Source: Metaphire vulgaris
Lineage: Eukaryota; Annelida; Clitellata; Crassiclitellata; Megascolecidae
Assembly: GCA_018105865.1 (NCBI GenBank)
Contig: CM030836.1
Coordinates: 19,490,503 to 19,554,502 of the forward strand
Length of the DNA: 64,000 nt
Direction of reading: 5' to 3'
Below the pieces are notes generated by a model. It ran no database searches. It was given only the letters and a program-made list of their open reading frames with translations, and had not been told where the DNA came from. Shown one piece after another: positions 21,674 through 33,165 of the stretch. The first letter of the stretch is position 1, and every line of letters begins with the position of its first letter. The position numbers and the translations under genes are program-made.

Positions 21674-22197
21674 GTCGACAGACAGACAGACAGGCAGGCT
21701 AACAGACACACAGACAGCCAGCCAGCCAGCCAGACATACATATACTGCTAACTTGTTTTTTGCCGAAAAATAAAAAGAACATGCTTCAATCCCTATCTAA
21801 GAAATTGATAGGATGAACCGAGTTACCCCTTCTATTGTCAACACTGTCGACTTCCTTCTTATTTCTGATTATCTGTGTTAAAATACGGGTTTCAATTTAA
21901 TTCCGTTATTATCAATAGATCGGATTTCGCTGTAGAGGAAGAGGCTCACGTTCCCCCATTTCAGGCGGTCTCACAAAGCATTAATATAACAAGTGTACCA
22001 GGACAAGTGGTCCTGCATGAAAGAGTTTACCAATTGCCAGAACAGTTGGATAGATGGCGCTGGTAGCGGCGCAGTTAATCAATTGGAACCACAGCGGGTG
22101 CGTTTTATCCAGATGAATTTCAAAGAGGCCCAAGCTAATAGTTTTCTGTCTGTCTGCCTGTCTGTCTGTCTGTGTGTCTGTGTTTCTGTCAACCTGC

Positions 22198-22231
<34 letters not shown>
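21674..22231. repeat. Inverted GACA/TGTC repeat arms around a 400-bp core
   Basis: CTAGAGTCGACAGACAGACAG at the left (21,668-21,735) is mirrored in inverted form by TGTCTGTC … CTATCTACTCTAG at the right (22,143-22,238). The arms are imperfect and mostly simple repeat. It may be a fold-back element or two unrelated microsatellites. Confidence 0.5.
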
Positions 22232-22232
<1 letters not shown>

Positions 22233-22239
22233 CTCTAGT

Positions 22240-22431
22240 TAGTGTTTAATCTAGACTCCTGGACTCAGGGGAGGGGAACTCAAAAAGCCGGGGGGGGAAC
22301 TGACAAAGCCGGGGGGAATTCTGCTAGGGGCCGCTGTTAGTTCATGCAGTATTCCAAAATTTCCGGGGGGAATTTGAAATTTCCGGGGGGAAGGGCGATC
22401 CCCCCCCGGGAACGGCCTAGATTAAACACTG
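22240..22431 (+). mobile_element. hAT-type MITE (CAGTGTTTATTYTAG family)
   Basis: The ends are TAGTGTTTAATCTAG and CTAGATTAAACACTG, perfectly inverted except the first base. The flanks ACTCTAGT and ACCCTAGT match at 7 of 8 positions. Confidence 0.8.
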
Positions 22432-22766
22432 ACCCTAGTAGGCCTATGTAGGTCTCTAGTCTTCCCACCCAACCCCCTTCCACACCCGATCGAAGTCGAT
22501 AATTTGTAGGGGATTGCCTGTTGAAATATTAATAATTTTTCTGCCCACTGAATGTAAGTAGCCTATATAGGGTGTGCAGTTAAAAATGCACACATTAAAA
22601 TTTTAACCTTCCGTACAATAATAGATCTCGGGCCTATCTATAGTATAGAGAGTATAAAGCAGACTTCGGGTTGACCGTAGGTTCTACAGCTTTGTATAAG
22701 CTCTCATTGAGTAAATCGATTCTCTTTCTGCTGAACGTTCGTATATCTCGACTGTGCTCTACTCTT

Positions 22767-22890
22767 GCTCCTCCTCCTCCTCCTCCTCATCCTCATTCTC
22801 CTCCTCCTCCTCCTCCTCCTCCTTAGTCCTCTTCTTTTTCTTCTTCTTCTTCTTCTTCTTCTTCTTCTTCTTCTTCTTCTTCTTCTTCTG
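22767..22890. repeat. (TCC)n(TTC)n polypyrimidine tract
   Basis: About 120 bases of almost pure pyrimidine (purine-rich on the minus strand). The long Arg, Glu or Leu runs predicted from it are translation artefacts. Confidence 0.95.
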
Positions 22891-23156
22891 CTCCGCTTTC
22901 GCTTTGTGTTTCGTCCGTCGCCGGAAAATTGCCGAAGATCTGCCGATAAATCTCCAGATATTTCCGCGTTGCGTGGAGCGCAAAAAAGCGCAGGCGGCCG
23001 TCTCGGACGAAGAAACGACCGCTGACCACGGAAAGCGGCGGCGGCGGCGGCGGGGGACATGGTCGGCAGTTTCGACCACGGTCGCTTCTTGGTCGACGGC
23101 TGCGCGGGTCGTCTTTTCTCGTCGTCCGTCATAAATCGCCAGGTTTTGTCCTTTCC

Positions 23157-23190
<34 letters not shown>

Positions 23191-23500
23191 TATATATATA
23201 TATATAATATGACTGACGACTGCTCTGCTCTTCGTTTCGCGATTTGCATACAGACGCCGGAAAAGCAATTTTCTCCGGGTCAGAAGGCGGAGGACAGAAT
23301 GACTCAAACGGGTCGACCCGTCGACCACCGGCCACGTTTTCCCGTTTGCCACTTCCCCGTTCCCCACTCGCCCGCCTCGCCAGCTCTTCTCCGCCGCTTC
23401 CAGCCGATCCCGTGGGGAACAATAGTCGAGCTTCTTGGACGTGCCACGACGTTGCCACGTTTTCCCATGCACTGCTCCTGCTCCATGGGGCAATGTTCCT
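22890..23500. other. GC-rich block with CpGs and a TA run
   Basis: Base composition changes from AT-rich to GC-rich, with a GGC/GCC run at 23,036-23,052 and an alternating TA tract at 23,157-23,206. No protein family is recognisable in any frame. It could be a promoter or an unmethylated island. Confidence 0.4.
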
Positions 23501-23602
23501 GACCATTTGAATATTTAAGAATTGCAATAAAAAGAACGTTCCATCAACTGCCACCCCGACATGTTCCCTCTATTATGACCATACAGCAGATTGGCCTCAA
23601 AC

Positions 23603-23782
23603 CGGTGGAGGCTCCACTGGGGGGCCAGGGGGCCCATGCCCCCTATTGAATGCCTGGCCCCCCAGTTGGGACCCTATACTTAATGCTACATACATTAAAC
23701 AACAAATGGTTGGCTCCCATGATTAGAAGTTGCCACCCCAACGGCCCCTCCCCCCACTTGCCAAATCCTAGAGCCGCCACTG
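23603..23782 (+). mobile_element. Solitary copy of the satellite-embedded hAT MITE
   Basis: It begins CGGTGGAGGCTCCAC and ends GAGCCGCCACTG, inside a perfect 8-bp duplication CCTCAAAC (23595-23602, 23783-23790). Its interior (CAGTTGGGACCCTATACTT, ACATTAAACAACAAATGGTTG) is the same as the insert in every B monomer of the array. It shows the insert is an independent transposable unit. Confidence 0.92.
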
Positions 23783-24141
23783 CCTCAAACGCAACAATGG
23801 TTCTCGAATTAGATCCAGTCGTTCCGTTTGTTTTGTTTTGTTGTTCGGTACATTCAATCGGTCGGACTTCATATCTTCTTCTTCTCTTTCTACAGCGATT
23901 GCCTTCTGTCGGCGGCGCTTTCCGTTTTCGCCATGGCTTTCCTTCCGCTGTAATTTCCTCTCTGACCTCGATCGGTTCTTTTCAATTCCTTTCAGAATTA
24001 TCGCGATTGAATTTCCTTTTAGGCACCGAAAATTCAATCAGAAATTCGATTTTTTGAAAAGAAATTAACAGCGTCAGCAGTTGTTATAGGCTATAGTCGC
24101 CATGTTGGAATTTTACCATAACAAAATATGGATATTTTTCC

Positions 24142-24212
<71 letters not shown>

Positions 24213-25219
24213 CGTCTGCTTTAGATCAAGACGTTTCTGGAATGGTTACATTTTCTATGAGGACACTTGGCGTGGGAACTTGAGAAGATCTTGCCCTCTC
24301 TACCACCTTTCCTGCATTCATCCATTTCCAAAATTTAGGGGATGAACATTTAGTGCTTGCCTGCATCATGCTAAAATTATTATGTAAGTAGTCTAAATCT
24401 CGTGAACTTATGTAGCGCTTTTCTAGAGCAGCACCGCACTATCCTAGTCGTTTACTCCTAGGCGCTTTGTCTGAATTTGAAATAGCTATAGCTAAAAGGT
24501 GTAGTCGAACAGGCAGGGTCGTTCTATCCAAATGGTCATCGTGGTTGCGAAGTTCAAGTTACGGCTATGGAGGGGGAGGAGATGCTTTTTTGAAGCGAAA
24601 TGCCTTAACTTTAGATAGAAAAACTTGAGGAGATGTCGCCGGAAGTGAAGGAAATTGTGACCGAGAACTTATCCGTCGCCTACAATGGACGTTTTTGTCC
24701 GCAGACACAGTTAGGCCTACAGTCGCAAATAACCGACACGTTTTCATGAAATGTTTATACAAGGTCCGCTTATGTAGGTACAGTGTCCATATTCATCCTT
24801 CCGGTTTCGAACTAGCTATAGCACAGTCTACTTTTGTGACCTTTCCCTGTTCTCTACGGTTCTGATTTCGTTGTTCCTATTTGAGAACGTGACGACAAAC
24901 GAAGATATACCCGGCTTCTGAGAAAATCGCGTCGTCTTCGGCGTTCTCCACCTCTGCTTATACGTCCATTCCACCGGGTCCACCCACCCCAATCCTCTCT
25001 CTACCCTCGCATGTCGATCGATTAGTTGATCTCAGAGTGGCAAACGGTAGCCTGTGTCGTTAACGTTAGCGAATTTCGTGACGCTGAGAAGACAAGAAAT
25101 TGACGACGGAAAAATCTGTCCCCGAAATTTCTTCCAAAGTTTACCCCACAAATCTACCAAGTAAGCCTACAAAGGCAGAGTTTATTAAGGGAGGGAAACC
25201 TGGGTAGGCCTATGCTATG
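23783..25219. other. Intergenic stretch before the array
   Basis: No gene is recognisable. It contains an (AAT)n tract at 24,142-24,207, a minus-strand SINE-like domain at about 24,394-24,478, and otherwise unique sequence. Confidence 0.6.
24394..24478 (-). repeat. Dispersed SINE-like 3' domain, copy 3
   Basis: On the minus strand it reads AAGCGCCTAGGAGTAAACGA, then GTGCTGCTCTAGAAAAGCGC, parallel to the copy at 18,884. Confidence 0.5.
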
Positions 25220-25585
25220 CAGTGGCGTAGCGTGCAGTCGTCGTGCCCTGGTGCGCCCATGGCTCCTGGAAAAAATGTCGCCCAAATTGGCTCTTAATAT
25301 ACAGGACAAGCAAAAAAATAGTCAACGTCGCTGAATTTGCCGCCCTTCTAAATTGTGCCACCCGCCCCTTCGCTAAAACTCCTCGACACAACCCGACAAG
25401 CAAAAAAAGGTCGTTGCCGCGGAATTTCCGCCCCTTGTACATTTTGCCGCCCCCCGTCGCCTTCGCCAAAACTCCTCAACAACCCTAAAAACGAGCAAAA
25501 AAGGTCGCTTCCAAAATTTTCCGCCCCCATTGTGTGTGCCGCCCATGGCTAGAGCCATAGTAGCCATTGGGACGCTACGCCTCTG
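25220..25585 (+). mobile_element. hAT-type MITE at the array edge (CAGTGGCGTAGCG family)
   Basis: The ends are CAGTGGCGTAGCGTGC and GACGCTACGCCTCTG. The flanks ATGCTATG and ATCCTGTG match at 6 of 8 positions. Inside are three rough copies of a ~110-bp unit (GACAAGCAAAAAAAGGTCG). The first base after it is inside a satellite monomer, so it forms the left border of the array. Confidence 0.75.
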
Positions 25586-28500
25586 ATCCTGTGCATTATT
25601 AGCATTATGGAACAACGAGGGTTGTCATGGATGAACCGTTTTAAATGCAGAAGATGATGGCCTATATTTGCAAAAGCGATTGATATCGATGTACTAAAGG
25701 GTGCTAAAGATAGTGGCTCAATATGGTGTCTGAAATCGATCTCCAACAGGACAAAGTAACTTTCAAGTATGCGGTTGGTGTTGCACAAATCCTATGCATT
25801 ATTAGCATTATAGAATAACGAGGGTTGTCTTGGATGAGCCGTTTTAAATGCGGAAGGTGATGGCCTATGTTTGCAATAGCGATTAATATCGATGTAGCGA
25901 AGAATGCTAAAGATAATGGCTCAATATGGTCCTTGGAATCGATCTCTAACAGGACGAAATAAGTTTCAAAAAAGCGGTTGAATTTGCACAAATCCTGTGC
26001 ATTATTAGCATTATGGAATAACGAGGGTTGTCATGGATGAACCGTTTTAAATGCAGAAGATGATGGCCTATATTTGCAATAGCGATTGATATTGATGTAC
26101 TAAATCTCTAACAGTGCTAAAGATAGTGGCTCAATATGGTGTTTGAAATCGATCTCCAACAGCAGATGGCGGCTCCAGCGATTGGGATGTAAAAAGGGTG
26201 CTAAAGATAGTGCCCATTCTGTTGAGTGCCTGGCCCTCCAGTGGCCCTCCCAGTTGGGACCCTATACTTAATGCTGGGACATATATTTAAACAACAAATG
26301 GTTGGCCCTCCATGATTAGAAGTTGCCACCCCAACGGCTCCCCTTCCCATTTGCCAAATCCTAGATCCGCCACTGTCCAAGAGGACAAAGTAACTTTCAA
26401 GTATGCGGTTGGTGTTGCAAAAATCCTATGTATTAATAGCATTATGGAATAATGAGGGTTGTCTTGGATGAACCGTTTTAAATGCGGAAGGTGATGGCCT
26501 ATGTTTGCAAAAGCGATTAATATCGATGTAGCGAAGAATGCTAAAGATAATGGCTCAATATGGTCCTTGGAATCGATCTCTAACAGGACGAAATAAGTTT
26601 CAAAACAGCGGTTGAATTTGCACAAATCCTGTGCATTATTAGCATTATGGAATAACGGGTGTTGTCTTGGATGAGCCGTTTTAAATGTGGAAGGTGATGA
26701 CCTATATTTACAATAGCGATTGATATTGATGAACTAAAGGGTGCTAAAGATAGTGGCTCAATATTCTGTTTGAAATCGATCTCCAACAGCAGTGGCGGCT
26801 CCAGCGGGGGGGGGGCAAAAGAGCCCGTGCCTCCTATTGAGTGCCTGGCCCTCCAGTGGCCCTCCCAGTTGGGACCCTATGCTTAATGCTACATACATTA
26901 AACAACAAATGGTTGGCCCCCCATGATTAGAAGTTGCCACCCCAACGGCTCTCCTTCCCATTTGCCAAATCCTAGATCCGCCACTGTCCAAGAGGACAAA
27001 GTAACTTTCAAGTATGCGGTTGGTGTTGCAAAATCCTATGTATTATTAACATTATGGAATAATGAGGGTTGTCCTGGATTAACCGTTTTAAATGCGGAAG
27101 TTGATTGCCTATGTTTGCAATAGCGATTAATATCGATGTAGCGAAGAATGCTAAAGATAATGGCTCAATATGGTCCTTGGAATCGATCTCTAACAGGACG
27201 AAATAAGTTTCAAAAAAGCGGTTGAATTTGCACAAATCCTGTGCATTATTAGCATTATGGAATAACGGGGGTTGTCATGGATGAACCGTTTTAAATGCAG
27301 AAGATGATGGCCTATATTTGCAATAGCGATTGATATTGATGTACTAAAGGGTGCTAAAGATAGTGGCTCAATATGGTGTTTGAAATCGATCTCCAACAGC
27401 AGTGGCGGCTCCAGGGGGGCCAAAAGAGCCCGTGCCCCCTATTGAGAGCCTGGCCCTCCAGTGGCCCTCCCAGTTGGGACCCTATGCTTAATGCTACATA
27501 TATTAAACAACAAATGGTTGGCCCTCCATGATTAGAAGTTGCCACCCCAACGGCTCTTCCCCCATTTGCCAAATCCTAGATCCGCCACTGTCCAAGAGGA
27601 CAAAGTAACCCAAGTATTTGGTGTTGCAAAAATCCTATGATTATTAGCATTATGGAATAATGAGGGTTGTCTTGGATGAACCGTTTTAAATGCGGAAGGT
27701 GATGGCCTATGTTTGCAATAGCGATTAATATCGATGTAGCGAAGAATGCTAAAGATAATGGCTCAATATGGTCCTTGGAATCGATCTCTAATAGGACGAA
27801 ATAAGTTTCAAAAAAGCGGTTGAATTTGCACAAATCCTGTGCATTATTAGCATTATGGAATAACGGGGGTTGTCTTGGATGAGCCGTTTTAAATGCGGAA
27901 GGTGATGGCCTATGTTTGCAATAGCGATTAATATCGATGTAGCGAAGAATGCTAAAGATAATGGCTCAATATGGTCCTTGGATACGATCTCTAATAGGAC
28001 GAAATAAGTTTCAAAAAAGCGGTTGAATTTGCACAAATCCTGTGCATTATTAGCATTATGGAATAAGGGGGGTTGTCTTTGATGAGCCGTTTTAAATGCG
28101 GAAGGTGATGGCCTATGTTTGCAAATAAGGTGATGATTAATATCGATGTAGCGAAGAATGATAAAGATAATGGCTCAATATGGTCCTTGGATACGATCTC
28201 TAATAGGACGAAATAAGTTTCAAAAAAGCGGTTGAATTTGCACAAATCCTGTGCATTATTAGCATTATGGAATAACGAGGGTTGTCATGGATGAACCGTT
28301 TTAAATGCAGAAGATGATGGCCTATATTTGCAATAGCGATTGATATTGATGTACTAAAGGGTGCTAAAGATAGTGGCTCAACATGCTGTCTGAAATCGAT
28401 CTCCAAACAGCATTGGCGGCTCCACCGGGGGGCCAGAAGGGCCCGTGCCCCCTATTGAGTGCCTGGCCCTCCAGTGGCCCTCCCAGTTGGGACCCTATAC

Positions 28501-29487
28501 TTAATGCTACATACATTAAACAACAAATGGTTGGCCCTCCATGATTAGAAGTTGCCACCCCAACGGCTCTCCTTCCCATTTGCCAAATCCTAGATCCGCC
28601 ACTGTCCAAGAGGACAAAGTAACTTTCAAGTATGCGGTTGGTGTTGCAAAAATCCTATGTATTATTAGCATTATGGAATAATGAGGGTTGTCTTGGATGA
28701 ACCGTTTTAAATGCGGAAGGTGATGGCCTATGTTTGCAATAGCGATTAATATCGATGTAGCGAAGAATGCTAAAGATAATGGCTCAATATGGTCCTTGGA
28801 ATCGATCTCTAACAGGACGAAATAAGTTTCAAAAAAGCGGTTGAATTTGCACAAATCCTGTGCATTATTAGCATTATGGAATAACGAGGGTTGTCATGGA
28901 TGAACCGTTTTAAATGCAGAAGATGATGACCTATATTTACAATAGCGATTGATATTGATGTACTAAAGGGTGCTAAAGATAGTGGCTCAATATGCTGTCT
29001 GAAATCGATCTCCAACAGCAGTGGCGGCTCCATCGGGGGGCCAAAAGAGCCGTGTGCTAAAGATCGTGGCTCAATATGGTGTTTGAAATCGATCTCCTGG
29101 CCCTCCAGTGTGCCCTCCCAGTTGGTGCCAGGCCTTCCAGTGGCCCTCCCAGTTGGGACCCTATACTTAATGCTACATACATTAAACAACAAATGTCTGG
29201 CCCTCCATGATTAGAAGTTGCCACACCAGAGGCTCCCCCCCCCATTTCCCAAATCCTAGATCCGCCGCTGTCCAACAGGACAAAGTAACTTTCAAGTATG
29301 CGGTTGGTGTTGCACAAATCCTATGCATTATTAGCATTATGAAATAACGACGGTTGTCTTGGATGAACCGTTTTAAATGCAGAACATGATGGCCTATATT
29401 TGCAATAGCGATTGATATTGATGTACTAAAGGGTGCTAAAGATAGTGGCTCAATATGGTGTTTGAAATCGATCTCCAACAGCACGAA

Positions 29488-29770
29488 ATAAGTTTCAAAA
29501 CAGGGGCCTGAATTTGCCAAATCCCCTAACGAGGGTTGATGAGCCTTTTAAATAACAAAAGGTTGGCCCTCCCAGTTTTAAATTGATGGCCCTAATGGCT
29601 CTAATGCTCAATAGACATAAGTTTCAAAAATTAAACAAATCCTGTGCATTAATGGTTGGCCCTCCATGATGAGCCGTTTTAAATGCGGAAGGTGAAAATG
29701 TTTGCAATATGAGTAGAAATATCGATCTAACGGCTCTTCCCCATTTGCCAAATATGATCCGCCACTGTCC
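29488..29770. repeat. Scrambled satellite segment 1
   Basis: Fragments of 15-40 bases from A, B and MITE are joined out of order (for example CATTAATGGTTGGCCCTCC next to ATGATGAGCCGTTTT). Confidence 0.8.
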
Positions 29771-32700
29771 AAGAGGACAAAGTAACTTTCAAGTATGCGG
29801 TTAGTTTTGACCAAATCCTATGCATTATTAGCATTATGGAATAACGAGGGTTGTCTTGGATGAGCCGTTTTAAATGCGGAAGGTGATGGCCTATGTTTGC
29901 AATAGCGATTAATATCGATGTAGCGAAGAATGCTAAAGATAATGGCTCAATATGGTCCTTGGATACGATCTCTAATAGGACGAAATAAGTTTCAAAAATT
30001 TGCGGTTGAATTTGCACAAATCCTGTGCATTATTAGCATTATGGAATAACGGGGATAGTCATGGATGAGCCGTTTTAAATGCGGAAGGTGATGGCCTATG
30101 TTTGCAATAGCGATTAATATCGATGTAGCGAAGAATGCTAAAGATAATGGCTCAATATGGTCCTTGGAATCGATCTCTAACAGGACGAAATAAGTTTCAA
30201 AAAGCGGTTGAATTTGCACAAATCCTCTGCACTATTAGCATTATGGAATAACGGGGGTTGTCATGGATGAACCGTTTTAAATGCAGAAGATGATGGCCTA
30301 TATTTGCAATAGCGATTGATATTGATGTACTAAAGGGTGCTAAAGATAGTGGCTCAACATGCTGTCTGAAATCGATCTACAAACAGCATTGGCGGCTCCA
30401 GTGGGGGGGCCAAAGGCCCGTGCCCCTATTGAGTGCCTGGCCCTCCAGTGGCCCTCCCAGTTGGGACCCTATACTTAATGCTACATACATTAAACAACAA
30501 ATGGTTGGCCCTCCATGAGTAGAAGTTGCCACACCAACGGCTCTTCCCCCATTTGCCAAATCCTAGATCCGCCACTGTCCAAGAGGACAAAGTAACTTTC
30601 AAGTATGCGGTTAGTTTTGCACAAATCCTATGCATTATTAGCATTATGGAATAACGAGGGTTGTCTTGGATGAGCCGTTTTAAATGCGGAAGGTGATGGC
30701 CTATGTTTGCAATAGCGATTAATATCGATGTAGCGAAGAATGCTAAAGATAATGGCTCAATATGGTCCTTGGAATCGATCTCTAACAGGACGATATAAGT
30801 TTCAAAAAAGCGGTTGAATTTGCACAAATCCTGTGCATTATTAGCATTATGGAATAACGAGGGTTGTCATGGATGAACCGTTTTAAATGCAGAAGATGAT
30901 GGCCTATATTTGCAATAGCGATTGATATTGATGTACTAAAGGGTGCTAAAGATAGTGGCTCAATATGGTGTTTGAAATCGATCTCCAACAGCAGTGGCGG
31001 CTCCACCGGGGGGCAAAAAAGCCCGTGCCCCCTATTGAGAGCCTGGCCCTCCAGTGGCCCTCCCAGTTGGGACCCTATACTTAATGCTACATACATTAAA
31101 CAACAAATGGCTGGCCCTCCATGATTAGAAGTTGCCACCCCAACGGCTCTTCCCCCATTTGCCAAATCCTAGATCCGCCACTGTCCAAGAGGACAAAGTA
31201 ACTTTCAAGTATGCGGTTGGTGTTGCAAAAATCCTATGTATTATTAGCATTATGGAATAATGAGGGTTGTCTTGGATGAACCGTTTTAAATGCGGAAGGT
31301 GATGGCCTATGTTTGCAATAGCGATTAATATCGATGTAGCGAAGAATGCTAAAGATAATGGCTCAATATGGTCCTTGGAATCGATCTCTAACAGGACGAA
31401 ATAAGTTTCAAAAAGCGGTTGAATTTGCACAAATCCTGTGCATTATTAGCATTATGGAATAACGAGGGTTGTCATGGATGAACCGTTTTAAATGCAGAAG
31501 ATGATGGCCTATATTTGCAATAGCGATTGATATTGATGTACTAAAGGGTGCTAAAGATAGTGGCTCAATATGGTGTTTGAAATCGATCTCCAACAGCAGT
31601 GGCGGCTCCAGCCGGGGGCCAAAGAGCCCGTGCCCCTATTGAGAGCCTGGCCCTCCAGTGGCCCTCCCAGTTGGGACCCTATACTTAATGCTACATACAT
31701 TAAAACAACAAATGGCTGGCCCTCCATGATTAGAAGTTGCCACCCCAACGGCTCTTCCTTCCCATTTGCCAAATCCTAGATCCGCCACTGTCCAACAGGA
31801 CAAAGTAACTTTCAAGTATGCGGTTGGTGTTGCAAAATCCTATGTATTATTAGCATTATGGAATAACGAGGGTTGTCTTGGATGAGCCGTTTTAAATGCG
31901 GAAGGTGATGGCCTATGTTTGCAAAAGCGATTAATATCGATGTAGCGAAGAATGCTAAAGATAATGGCTCAATATGGTCCTTGGAATCGATCTCTAACAG
32001 GACGAAATAAGTTTCAAAAAAGCGGTTGAATTTGCACAAATCCTGTGCATTATTAGCATTATGGAATAACGAGGGTTGTCATGGATGAACCGTTTTAAAT
32101 GCAGAAGATGATGGCCTATATTTGCAATAGCGATTGATATTGATGTACTAAAGGGTGCTAAAGATAGTGGCTCAATATGGTGTTTGAAATCGATCTCCAA
32201 CAGCAGTGGCGGCTCCAGCGGGGGGGCCAAAAGAGCCCGTGCCCCTATTGAGAGCCTGGCCCTCCAGTGGCCCTCCCAGTTGGGACCCTATACTTAATGC
32301 TACATACATTAAACAACAAATGGCTGGCCCTCCATGAGTAGAAGTTGCCACCCCAACGGCTCTTCCCCCATTTGCCAAATCCTAGATCCGCCACTGTCCA
32401 ACAGGACAAAGTAACTTTCAAGTATGCGGTTGGTGTTGCACAAATCCTATGCATTATTAGCATTATGGAATAACGAGGGTTGTCTTGGATGAGCCGTTTT
32501 AAATGCGGAAGGTGATGGCCTATGTTTGCAAAAGCGATTAATATCGATGTAGCGAAGAATGCTAAAGATAATGGCTCAATATGGTCCTTGGAATCGATCT
32601 CTAACAGGACGAAATAAGTTTCAAAAAGCGGTTGAATTTGCACAAATCCTGTGCATTATTAGCATTATGGAATAACGAGGGTTGTCATGGATGAACCGTT

Positions 32701-32827
32701 TTAAATGCAGAAGATGATGGCCTATATTTGCAATAGCGATTGATATTGATGTACTAAAAGGGTGCTAAAGATAGTGGCTCAATATGGTCCTGAAATCGAT
32801 CTCCAACAGCAGTGGCGGCTCCAGCGG

Positions 32828-33165
32828 AATTTTGCAAAAGAGCCCGTTATGGAATAAAGATGGCCATCCAGTGGCTCAATATGGTGTTTGAAATCGATCT
32901 CCAACAGCAGTGGCGGCTTTTAAATGGCCTTAGATGATGGCAGTTGGGGCCCTTGAACCCTATAAAGATAATGCTACATATATGAAAGCCAAATGGATCT
33001 CCAATGCTTGGGGGCCTTCCCATACCAAATGCTAGATCCGCCATTAAACAACAAATGGCTGGCCCTCCATGATTATGGAATAATGAGGGTTGCCACCCCA
33101 ACGGGCTCTTTGCCGATTAATATCGATTTAGCAAAATCCTAGATCCGCCACTGTCCAACAGGACA
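32828..33165. repeat. Scrambled satellite segment 2
   Basis: Short pieces of monomer and MITE alternate, such as GGCTTTTAAATGGCC and CCATTAAACAACAAATGGC. The normal unit resumes at about 33,166. Confidence 0.8.

Noticed and set aside
22704..23493. Arg- and Glu-rich open frames on the minus strand
   Set aside because: They come from the (TCC)/(TTC) tract, the GGC run and the TA run. No conserved residues flank them.
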